A stretch of 64,000 bases of DNA from Mycobacterium gordonae. Lineage in GTDB: Bacteria; Actinomycetota; Actinomycetes; Mycobacteriales; Mycobacteriaceae. Below are positions 46,687 to 61,596 of this stretch, in pieces (position 1 is the stretch's first letter; the number at the start of each line of letters is the position of its first letter). Made by a program: the position numbers and the translations under genes. Where the stretch lies: contig NZ_LQOY01000155.1 in NCBI RefSeq assembly GCF_002101675.1, positions 62,001-126,000 on the forward strand. Direction: 5' to 3'. The notes beneath the pieces were generated by a model. The model was given only the letters and a program-made list of their open reading frames with translations, did no database searches and had not been told where the DNA came from.

Positions 46687-47618
46687 TGCTCACCCTTTGC
46701 CTCGACATCGGCGGCACCAAGATCGCCGCCGGACTCGCCGACCCCGCCGCCCTCGCCGACCCCGGCCGCACGCTGGTCTACAACGCCACCTGCCCCACGC
46801 CCGCCGGCGGCAGCGCCGAGCAGGTGTGGGATGCGGTCGCGGCAATGATCGCCGACGCGGTGCGCGCGGCCGGAGGGACAGTGGCGGCGGTGGGCATCGC
46901 CTCGGCCGGGCCCGTCGACCTGGCCACCGGCAGCGTGAGCCCGGTCAACATCCGGGCCTGGCGTGGCTTCCCGCTGCGCGATCGCGTGGCGGCCGCGGTG
47001 CCGAACGTGCCGGTCCGGCTCGGTGGTGACGGTGTCTGCATGGCCCTGGGCGAACACTGGATCGGAGCCGGCCGCGGTGCCGGCTTTCTGCTGGGCATGG
47101 TGGTCTCCACCGGCGTCGGCGGCGGCCTGGTGCTCGACGGCGTGCCGTACATCGGCCGCACCGGCAACGCCGGTCACGTCGGTCATGTCGTGGTCGACCC
47201 GGACGGGCTGCCGTGCGCGTGCGGCGGCCGCGGCTGTGTAGAGACGATCGCCTCCGGTCCGTCGATGACGCGCTGGGCCCGGGCCAACGGCTGGTCCGCG
47301 CCGCCGGGCGCCGGTGCCCGGGAACTGTCCGCGGCGGCGGCGGCCGGCGACGCGGTGGCCTTGCAGGCTTTCGCACGGGGCACGCGCGCGCTGGCCGCGA
47401 TGATCGCCTCGGTGGGGGCGGCGTGCGACCTGGATCTCGTCGTTATCGGCGGGGGGGTGGCGAAGTCCGGCGGCCTGCTCTTCGACCCGTTGCGTGCAGC
47501 TTTGGTGGAGTACACGGGGCTGAATTTCCTGACCGGCCTGCGGGTGGTGCCGGCCGAACTCGGCGGTGACGCCGGACTGGTCGGCGCGGCGCGGCTGGTC
47601 GGGCTGCGCGAGCAATAA
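46686..47618 (+). CDS. ROK-family sugar kinase (Rv0650-like)
   Basis: 310 residues. Phosphate-binding LDIGGTKIAAGL at the N-terminus, catalytic-region GVGGGLVLDG and GRTGNAGHVGHVVVD, and the ROK zinc motif C-A-C-G-G-R-G-C-V-E. ROK kinases phosphorylate glucose, mannose or N-acetyl sugars at C6. The operon with a GH38 alpha-mannosidase suggests mannose as substrate (inference). 1-nt overlap (TGATG) with the preceding gene. Confidence 0.92.
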   Translation: MLTLCLDIGGTKIAAGLADPAALADPGRTLVYNATCPTPAGGSAEQVWDAVAAMIADAVRAAGGTVAAVGIASAGPVDLATGSVSPVNIRAWRGFPLRDRVAAAVPNVPVRLGGDGVCMALGEHWIGAGRGAGFLLGMVVSTGVGGGLVLDGVPYIGRTGNAGHVGHVVVDPDGLPCACGGRGCVETIASGPSMTRWARANGWSAPPGAGARELSAAAAAGDAVALQAFARGTRALAAMIASVGAACDLDLVVIGGGVAKSGGLLFDPLRAALVEYTGLNFLTGLRVVPAELGGDAGLVGAARLVGLREQ

Positions 47619-47733
47619 GGCGTTACGGGCCGCTTCCTCAAGGCCGATTGGGAGTTCACGACGAGACGCGCCGGGTGCGTCGTGGTTTTCATGCTCGGCG
47701 AATAGCGGCTCGCGCTCCTGCCATGGCACCGTT

Positions 47734-47763
47734 TTGGCTGATCGCGCGGCCGCACGCTATTGT
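47734..47763 (+). promoter_or_regulatory. candidate rplJ promoter
   Basis: -35 TTGGCT (47734-47739), 18-bp spacer, -10 TATTGT (47758-47763). The same -10 hexamer is found upstream of rpoB. The predicted start gives a leader of about 184 nt. Confidence 0.55.
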
Positions 47764-47953
47764 GGTGCCCGATCCACCAAAGACCGTCGGTCACCGAGTC
47801 AATCGGTTGAAGGTCCGGGAACATCCCGGCGGCCCACGCAGGAGGACGAGGCATTATCGCCGGCGCGCGCCGGCGCATTTCACGCCCCGGCCGCATCCTG
47901 CGCCGGGGCGTTCGTCGTTCCTCCGGTGGCCACCACTTTTGTAGGAGGTATGC
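47764..47953 (+). promoter_or_regulatory. rplJ-rplL mRNA leader (L10-leader-type)
   Basis: The non-coding stretch after the ROK gene holds a long structured leader. It contains an internal AGGAGGA (47840s) without a matching gene, a GC palindrome of 18 bp (CGCCGGCGC and its complement, 47858-47875) and a perfect 10-bp hairpin (47882-47911). It ends with GTAGGAGG before the rplJ ATG. Position and layout fit the autoregulatory L10(L12)4-binding leader known upstream of rplJ. The kink-turn itself was not modelled. Confidence 0.55.
47882..47911 (+). terminator. attenuator-like hairpin in the rplJ leader
   Basis: ACGCCCCGGC and GCCGGGGCGT form a perfect 10-bp stem with a 10-nt loop, followed by TCGTCGTT. 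The weak T-content fits an attenuator rather than a strong terminator. Confidence 0.5.
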
Positions 47954-48523
47954 ATGGCCAGGGCTGACAAGGCCACCGCCGTCGCAGAAATCACCGAGCA
48001 CTTCAAGGCCTCGACGGCGACGGTCATCACCGAGTACCGCGGCCTGTCCGTGGCCAACCTGGCCGAGCTGCGCCGGTCGCTGGGGGAGACGACCACCTAC
48101 GCGGTGGCCAAGAACACCCTGATCAAGCGGGCGGCGTCGGAGGCCGGCATCGAGGGCCTCGACGAGTTGTTCGCCGGCCCGACGGCCATCGCGTTCGTCA
48201 GCGGCGAGCCCGTCGACGCGGCCAAGGCCCTGAAGACCTTCGCCAAGGACCACAAGGCGCTGGTCATCAAGGGCGGCTACATGGACGGTCACCCGCTGAC
48301 CGTCGCCGAAGTCGAGCGCATCGCGGACCTGGAATCCCGCGAGGTGCTGCTGGCCAAGCTGGCCGGCGCGATGAAGGGCAACCTCGCCAAGGCCGCCGGG
48401 CTGTTCAACGCACCCGCGTCGCAGATGGCCCGACTGCTGGCTGCCCTGCAGGAAAAGAAGGCCGAAGGCCCCGCGGCCGCGGAAGCACCGGCCGCTGAGG
48501 CCAGCCCCGAAGCCGCCGAATAA
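47954..48523 (+). CDS. rplJ: 50S ribosomal protein L10
   Basis: 189 residues. N-terminal rRNA-binding part ([49 protein letters not shown]) and a C-terminal L7/L12-binding helix with an Ala/Glu-rich tail. GTAGGAGG upstream of ATG. Forms the stalk base and, as the L10-L12 complex, represses its own mRNA in many bacteria. Confidence 0.97.
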   Translation: MARADKATAVAEITEHFKASTATVITEYRGLSVANLAELRRSLGETTTYAVAKNTLIKRAASEAGIEGLDELFAGPTAIAFVSGEPVDAAKALKTFAKDHKALVIKGGYMDGHPLTVAEVERIADLESREVLLAKLAGAMKGNLAKAAGLFNAPASQMARLLAALQEKKAEGPAAAEAPAAEASPEAAE

Positions 48524-48567
48524 CCCCACAAACCCGAGAAACTCACGAAATTCAGGAGGAAAACACC

Positions 48568-48960
48568 ATGGCAAAGATCTCCAGCGACGACCTGCTCGAC
48601 GCCTTCAAGGAAATGACCCTGTTGGAGCTGTCGGACTTCGTCAAGAAGTTCGAGGAGACCTTCGAGGTCACCGCGGCCGCTCCGGTCGCGGTCGCCGCGG
48701 CCGGCGGTGGCGGTGGCGGCGCTCCCGCGGAAGCCGCCGAGGAGCAGTCGGAGTTCGACGTGATCCTCGAGGGCGCCGGTGAGAAGAAGATCGGCGTCAT
48801 CAAGGTGGTGCGTGAGATCGTCTCCGGCCTGGGCCTCAAGGAGGCTAAGGACCTGGTCGACAGCGCTCCCAAGCCGCTGCTCGAGAAGGTCTCCAAGGAG
48901 GCCGCCGACGAGGCCAAGGGCAAGCTCGAGGCCGCCGGCGCCAGCGTCACCGTCAAGTAA
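48568..48960 (+). CDS. rplL: 50S ribosomal protein L7/L12
   Basis: 130 residues. N-terminal dimerisation helix ([25 protein letters not shown]), a flexible Ala/Gly hinge, and the factor-binding C-terminal domain ([35 protein letters not shown]). AGGAGG upstream. Binds elongation factors on the ribosomal stalk. Followed by a strong inverted-repeat terminator. Confidence 0.98.
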   Translation: MAKISSDDLLDAFKEMTLLELSDFVKKFEETFEVTAAAPVAVAAAGGGGGGAPAEAAEEQSEFDVILEGAGEKKIGVIKVVREIVSGLGLKEAKDLVDSAPKPLLEKVSKEAADEAKGKLEAAGASVTVK

Positions 48961-48967
48961 CTCTGCC

Positions 48968-49023
48968 GAGCAGACGCGAAGGCCCCCTTTTCCTTGCGGT
49001 TAAGGGGGTTTTTGTGTCTGCTC
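48968..49023. terminator. bidirectional terminator of the GAGCAGAC...GTCTGCTC family
   Basis: Arms GAGCAGAC (48968) and GTCTGCTC (ending 49023) enclose a GGCCCCCTTTTCC / GGTTAAGGGGG core with T-rich 3' side (GGGTTTTTGTG). It lies between convergent rplL and the TetR gene and overlaps the TetR stop codon. Confidence 0.8.
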
Positions 49024-49720
49024 AGCCTGCTGCCATCGACCGTTGCGACCGCTCGATCAGGTCGGGTGAATCACCCAGGGCCACAAGCAGATTTCTCGTC
49101 ATGCCGACAAGCACCGGGAGCGCGGACATCCCGTCGTCACCGTAGAACCCGGCAAGCTCCAGCATCACGAAGCCGTGGATCAGCGCCCAGAACTGCGCCG
49201 CCGTCGCGACCACGGAGGCATCATTGGTCGCGGCGTAAGACGTGATGCGGCCGGCGAGCATCGCCCGGTGCACCGCCCGGACCAGATGCGTGAAGCTGGA
49301 TTCCTGCTGCTCGATATCGGCAAGGGTGAGCGTCAGGACGTTGCCGGCGGGCGCCTTGATGCCGTGCGCGCTGGTGCTGCCGAACATCAGCCGGTACATG
49401 TGTGGCCGTTCGATCGCGTAACGCCGGTAGGCGGCGCCGACGGCCATCAGGTCGGCCACCGGATCGTCGGTCTCTGGCACCGTCAACGCGACGCCGAACT
49501 GCCGCAAACCTTCTTCTGCGACCGCGGCGATGAGTTCGCGCATGCCACCGAAGTGGGTGTAGACCGCCATCGTCGATGTGCCCGCGGCGCTGGCCACCTT
49601 GCGGGTCTGCAGCGCGTCGGGCCCGTAATCGTTCAGCAGCCCCACGGCGGCATGGAGCATGTCATCGCGAACGCTGCGCTGGGTCGGGTCGGAAGTCATC
49701 TCGCCAAACAATATTGCCAT
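49022..49720 (-). CDS. TetR-family transcriptional regulator (Rv0653c-like)
   Basis: 232 residues from ATG 49720, close to the 231 of M. tuberculosis Rv0653c. A shorter ATG is at 49699. HTH: DDMLHAAVGLLNDYGPDALQTRKVASAAGTSTMAVYTHFGGMRELIAAV. The C-terminal ligand domain has the TetR_C_33/WHG-like look (RPHMYRLMFGSTSA). Divergent from a carotenoid oxygenase gene with a 6-1-6 inverted repeat in the 62-bp gap, so it probably represses that gene and itself. The ligand may be an apocarotenoid or retinoid-like molecule (inference). Confidence 0.88.
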   Translation of the reverse strand: MAILFGEMTSDPTQRSVRDDMLHAAVGLLNDYGPDALQTRKVASAAGTSTMAVYTHFGGMRELIAAVAEEGLRQFGVALTVPETDDPVADLMAVGAAYRRYAIERPHMYRLMFGSTSAHGIKAPAGNVLTLTLADIEQQESSFTHLVRAVHRAMLAGRITSYAATNDASVVATAAQFWALIHGFVMLELAGFYGDDGMSALPVLVGMTRNLLVALGDSPDLIERSQRSMAAG

Positions 49721-49757
49721 CTGCCGGTCGGCGGCGTACGGTTCGGATAACGCTGAA

Positions 49758-49770
49758 ATAACAATGTTAT
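49758..49770. promoter_or_regulatory. candidate TetR operator
   Basis: ATAACA-A-TGTTAT, a perfect 6-1-6 inverted repeat 12 bp upstream of the carotenoid oxygenase ATG. A partial half-site GATAACG precedes it at 49746-49752. Confidence 0.6.
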
Positions 49771-49782
49771 AGGAGCTCAGAC

Positions 49783-51300
49783 ATGACGGCGACACAGACG
49801 GCCGAAATCCGGAACCCCTACCTCGAGGACTTTCTGGCACCGGTGAGCGCCGAAGTCACCGCCACCGACCTGCAGGTGAGCGGGCGCATCCCCGAGCACC
49901 TGGACGGGCGCTACCTGCGCAACGGGCCCAACCCCGCCGCCGAGGTGAACCCGGCCACCTACCACTGGTTCAGCGGCGACGGAATGGTCCACGGCGTGGC
50001 GCTGCAGGACGGGCAGGCCCGCTGGTATCGGAACCGCTGGGTGCGCAGCGCGTCGGTGGCCGCCAAGCTCGGCGAGCCCGCCCCGGCCCGGCTGGACCCA
50101 CGGGCGGGCATGCTGGCCCTGGGTGCCAACACCAACGTGCTGGCCCACGCCGGCCGCACGCTGGCCCTGGTGGAGGGTGGCGTCGCCAACTACGAGCTCA
50201 CCGAGGAGCTCGACACCGTCGGCACCTGCGATTTCGACGGGACGCTGTACGGCGGCTACACCGCCCACCCGCACCGCGACCCGCACACCGGCGAACTGCA
50301 TGCCGTTTCCTACTCGTTCGCGCGCGGGCGAACGGTGCAGTATTCCGTGATCGACACCCAAGGACGGGCCCGTCGCACCGTCGACATCCGGGTAGGCGGA
50401 TCGCCGATGATGCACGATTTCTCTCTCACCGATAAATACGTGGTGATCTACGACCTGCCGGTCACGTTCGACCCGGGGCAGGTGCTTCCGGTGAAGGTGC
50501 CGCGCTGGCTGAGTGTGCCGGCCCAACTAGTGATGCAGTCGCTGGTCGGGCATGTGCGGGTGCCGAGCCCGATCGCGGCCCGGCTGAACAGCAATCCCAA
50601 GCCGACCGACCGGATGCCCTACGCGTGGAACCCGTCGTATCCCGCACGCATCGGGGTGATGCCCAGGGAGGGCACCAACCGCGACGTGCGCTGGTTCGAC
50701 ATTGAACCCTGCTACGTCTACCACCCGCTCAACGCCTACTCCGAGATCCGCAACGGTGCTGAATACCTGGTGCTCGACGTGGTGAGTTACTCGCGCATGT
50801 TCGATCGCGACCGCCGCGGCCCGGGGGACACCCGACCCATGCTGGAGCGCTGGACGATCAACCTGGCGACGGGTTCGGTGTCCACCGAACGGCGCGACGA
50901 CCGGCCGCAGGAGTTCCCGCGGATCAACGAGACGCTGACCGGCGCCCGGCACCGGTTCGGCTATGCCGTCGGTGTCGACGACGGCTACCTCGCTCAACAG
51001 CAGGGCATGCCGATGGTGACCGCCCTCTACAAGCACGACTACGCGACCGGGTCCAGTGAGGTCGCCAGGCTGGACCCCGAGCTTGTGATCGGCGAGATGT
51101 CATTCGTCCCCAACCCGTCGGCCGGCGGGGAAGGCTCCGCAGAAGACGATGGCGTCCTGATGGGCTACGGGTATCACCGCGGCCGTGACGAGGGCCAGTT
51201 GCTGCTGGTGGACGCGCAGACCTTGGAGCCGGTCGCCACCGTCCACCTGCCTCAGCGGGTGCCCATGGGCTTCCACGGCAACTGGGCGCCGGCGGGCTGA
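49783..51300 (+). CDS. carotenoid cleavage oxygenase (Rv0654-like)
   Basis: 505 residues. Fe(II)-dependent RPE65/CCO-family dioxygenase. N-terminal NPYLEDFLAPVSAEV and HLDGRYLRNGPNPAAEVNP are hallmarks. The four iron-ligand histidines fit TAHPHRDPHTGEL, MMHDFSLTDKYVV, VYHPLNAYSE and the C-terminal PMGFHGNW. The M. tuberculosis orthologue is reported to cleave carotenoids to retinal-type apocarotenoids. Tightly linked to a divergent TetR regulator. Confidence 0.93.
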   Translation: MTATQTAEIRNPYLEDFLAPVSAEVTATDLQVSGRIPEHLDGRYLRNGPNPAAEVNPATYHWFSGDGMVHGVALQDGQARWYRNRWVRSASVAAKLGEPAPARLDPRAGMLALGANTNVLAHAGRTLALVEGGVANYELTEELDTVGTCDFDGTLYGGYTAHPHRDPHTGELHAVSYSFARGRTVQYSVIDTQGRARRTVDIRVGGSPMMHDFSLTDKYVVIYDLPVTFDPGQVLPVKVPRWLSVPAQLVMQSLVGHVRVPSPIAARLNSNPKPTDRMPYAWNPSYPARIGVMPREGTNRDVRWFDIEPCYVYHPLNAYSEIRNGAEYLVLDVVSYSRMFDRDRRGPGDTRPMLERWTINLATGSVSTERRDDRPQEFPRINETLTGARHRFGYAVGVDDGYLAQQQGMPMVTALYKHDYATGSSEVARLDPELVIGEMSFVPNPSAGGEGSAEDDGVLMGYGYHRGRDEGQLLLVDAQTLEPVATVHLPQRVPMGFHGNWAPAG

Positions 51301-51430
51301 CGCGGCTGATCAGGCCGCCTGGGAGATTGTTATCTTTGCAACCCTGATGTCGCGTACCACGCGTGCGCTACAGTGACTCAAGCCACACGGGGCCTGGTGG
51401 CGAATTTGCGCGTTGACGGAAGGATTTCCC

Positions 51431-52435
51431 ATGGGCGTCAGCATCGAGGTCAACGGACTCACGAAGTCCTTCGGATCCTCGAGGATCTGGGAAGACGTCA
51501 CGCTCGAGATCCCGTCCGGGGAGGTCAGCGTTCTGCTGGGCCCCTCGGGTACCGGCAAGTCGGTGTTCCTCAAATCCCTGATCGGTCTGCTCCGGCCGGA
51601 GCGGGGCTCGATCATCATCGACGGCACCGACATCATCGAGTGCTCGGCCAAGGAGCTGTACGAGATCCGCACCCTGTTCGGCGTGCTGTTCCAGGACGGC
51701 GCGCTGTTCGGCTCGATGAACCTCTACGACAACACCGCGTTCCCGTTGCGTGAGCACACCAAGAAGAAGGAAAAAGAGATCCGCGACATCGTCATGGAGA
51801 AGTTGACGATGGTCGGTCTCGGCGGTGACGAGAAGAAATTCCCCGGTGAGATCTCCGGTGGTATGCGCAAGCGCGCCGGCCTGGCCCGGGCCCTGGTGCT
51901 GGACCCGCAGATCATCCTCTGCGACGAGCCCGACTCCGGTCTGGACCCGGTTCGTACCGCCTACCTGAGCCAGCTGATCATGGACATCAACGCCCAGATC
52001 GACGCCACCATCCTGATCGTGACGCACAACATCAACATCGCTCGCACCGTGCCGGACAACATGGGCATGCTTTTCCGCAAGCACCTGGTGATGTTCGGCC
52101 CCCGCGAGGTGCTGCTGACCAGCGACGAGCCGGTGGTGCGGCAGTTCCTCAACGGCCGTCGGATCGGTCCGATCGGCATGTCCGAGGAGAAGGACGAGGC
52201 CACCATGGCCGAGGAGCAGGCCGCGCTGGACGCCGGTCAGCACGCCGGTGGTGTGGAGGAGATCGAGGGCGTGCCCCCGCAGATCGTGGCCTCGCCCGGG
52301 ATGCCCGAACGTAAAGCCGTCGCCCGTCGTCAGGCCCGGGTGCGGGCCATGCTGCACACGTTGCCCAAGGACGCGCAGGCAGCCATCCTCGACGACCTCG
52401 AGGGCACTCACAAGTACCAGTCGCACGAGTACTGA
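51431..52435 (+). CDS. mkl: ABC transporter ATP-binding protein Mkl (MceG)
   Basis: 334 residues from ATG 51431 (GGAAGGA upstream). Walker A GPSGTGKS near residue 38, Q-loop LFQDGALFG, signature ISGGMRKRAGLARAL, Walker B IILCDEPDSGLDP and the H-loop in VTHNINIA. An extra ~90-residue C-terminal segment (ERKAVARRQARVRAMLHTLP) is typical of MceG. It energises the Mce lipid/cholesterol importers encoded elsewhere. An earlier TTG six codons upstream is less likely. The M. tuberculosis annotation is longer (359 aa). Confidence 0.93.
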   Translation: MGVSIEVNGLTKSFGSSRIWEDVTLEIPSGEVSVLLGPSGTGKSVFLKSLIGLLRPERGSIIIDGTDIIECSAKELYEIRTLFGVLFQDGALFGSMNLYDNTAFPLREHTKKKEKEIRDIVMEKLTMVGLGGDEKKFPGEISGGMRKRAGLARALVLDPQIILCDEPDSGLDPVRTAYLSQLIMDINAQIDATILIVTHNINIARTVPDNMGMLFRKHLVMFGPREVLLTSDEPVVRQFLNGRRIGPIGMSEEKDEATMAEEQAALDAGQHAGGVEEIEGVPPQIVASPGMPERKAVARRQARVRAMLHTLPKDAQAAILDDLEGTHKYQSHEY

Positions 52436-56497
<4,062 letters not shown>

Positions 56498-56528
56498 TCT
56501 TCTGCAGAACCTTCTTGGAAGTAACTAA

Positions 56529-60503
<3,975 letters not shown>

Positions 60504-60509
60504 TCTCGC

Positions 60510-60565
60510 GAGCAGACGCAAAAGCCCCCGCACGCTCGGCGTGTCGGGGGCTTTTGCGTCTGCTC
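60510..60565. terminator. rpoBC terminator: 21-bp perfect inverted repeat
   Basis: Left arm begins GAGCAGACGCAAAAGCCCCC; the right arm is its exact complement GGGGGCTTTTGCGTCTGCTC (60546-60565). One extra G-C pair extends the stem (60530/60545), with a 14-nt loop. Best-formed plus-strand terminator in the window. Confidence 0.88.
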
Positions 60566-60669
60566 ACCCCCCGCAGGCTCCGTCCACACTGGCGATCCTG
60601 TCCACATGACCTGCCGCCGCGCCAGATTTCGGCAGAGGCCCTCGCCCTTTCTGCGCCATCATCTGGCGA

Positions 60670-61596
60670 GTGGACATCGAAAGCGCTCTGCAGGCCAACG
60701 GCGGACTCGCGACCACCCGCCAATTGCTGACGATCATGACTCGCAAGCGCCTCGAAGTACTTGTCAAGGCGGGCAATTTGATTCGGGTCTGCCGCGGTGT
60801 CTACGGCCTGAGCGAACCCGATATGCTCACCCAGCTCGCTGCCCTGGACCTCCTGTCCCGCGAACCCATCGTCGCCTGCATGGGTACCGCCGCGGCCCTG
60901 TATGGCTTCGACACCGAGCGCTCGTCGCGTCTGCACGTCCTGGACCCCGGTGTGCGCATGCGCCCGTCGGCGGGTCTGATGGTGCATCAGCGAGTCGGTG
61001 CACCGCTACGACGGGTGGAGGGGCGACTGGCGACGGCGCCGGCGTGGACGGTCATCGAGGTCGCACGGTCGTTGCCGCGGCCGCGCGCTCTGGCGACGCT
61101 CGACGCGGCGCTGCTTATCCGCGCCTGCAGCACCGGCGAACTCGATGCGGCGACCCGTGAACAGAAGGGCCGACGCGGCATCGTCAAGGTGCGGGAGCTG
61201 ATTTGCTACGCCGACGGCCGCGCCGAGTCGCCGATGGAAAGCGAGACCCGCCTGGTGTTCATCGACAACCAGGTGCCGAAACCGGAATTGCAGTACAGCA
61301 TCGTCGACCAGTACGGCAAGCTGTGGCGCGTCGACTTCGCCTGGCCGGAGGCGATGGTCTTCGCCGAGTACGACAGCGTGCAATGGCATCTGGGCCGTGA
61401 GGCTCTGATGCACGACCGGCAGAAGACTGCGCGGTTGCAGGAATGTGGCTGGCTGTCGATACCTGTCACCGTCGACGATGTCCGCGATGACCCCGTCGGG
61501 CTTGCCGATCGGCTCAAGTTCCACCTGGCGAGCAGACGCGTAAGCCCCCAAATATCAACGGATTTGGGGGCTTACGCGTCTGCTCGCGCCACCTAG
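60670..61596 (+). CDS. AbiEi-like winged-helix protein fused to a DUF559/Vsr-like endonuclease fold
   Basis: 308 residues with a GTG start. Residues about 1-55 (ALQANGGLATTRQLLTIMTRKRLEVLVKAGNLIRVCRGVYGL) match the AbiEi antitoxin N-terminal winged helix. The C-terminal half has MESETRLVFIDNQVPKPELQYSI, WRVDFAWPEAMVFAEYDS and LMHDRQKTARLQECGW, the E...D...E-x-D pattern of the DUF559/Vsr-like PD-(D/E)xK fold. No AbiEii nucleotidyltransferase toxin is adjacent. Role unknown: defence, DNA repair or regulation are options. The last ~22 codons are encoded by the 26-bp hairpin at 61528-61587. Absent between rpoC and the ceramidase gene in M. tuberculosis. Confidence 0.8.
   Translation: MDIESALQANGGLATTRQLLTIMTRKRLEVLVKAGNLIRVCRGVYGLSEPDMLTQLAALDLLSREPIVACMGTAAALYGFDTERSSRLHVLDPGVRMRPSAGLMVHQRVGAPLRRVEGRLATAPAWTVIEVARSLPRPRALATLDAALLIRACSTGELDAATREQKGRRGIVKVRELICYADGRAESPMESETRLVFIDNQVPKPELQYSIVDQYGKLWRVDFAWPEAMVFAEYDSVQWHLGREALMHDRQKTARLQECGWLSIPVTVDDVRDDPVGLADRLKFHLASRRVSPQISTDLGAYASARAT
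61528..61587. terminator. 26-bp perfect inverted repeat lying inside a reading frame
   Basis: Left arm 61528-61553 (GCGAGCAGACGCGTAAGCCC...) and right arm 61562-61587 (...GGGCTTACGCGTCTGCTCGC) are exact complements over 26 bp with an 8-nt loop. It serves both the plus-strand AbiEi-like gene and the convergent ceramidase gene. It is translated as the C-terminus of the former. Confidence 0.85.
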
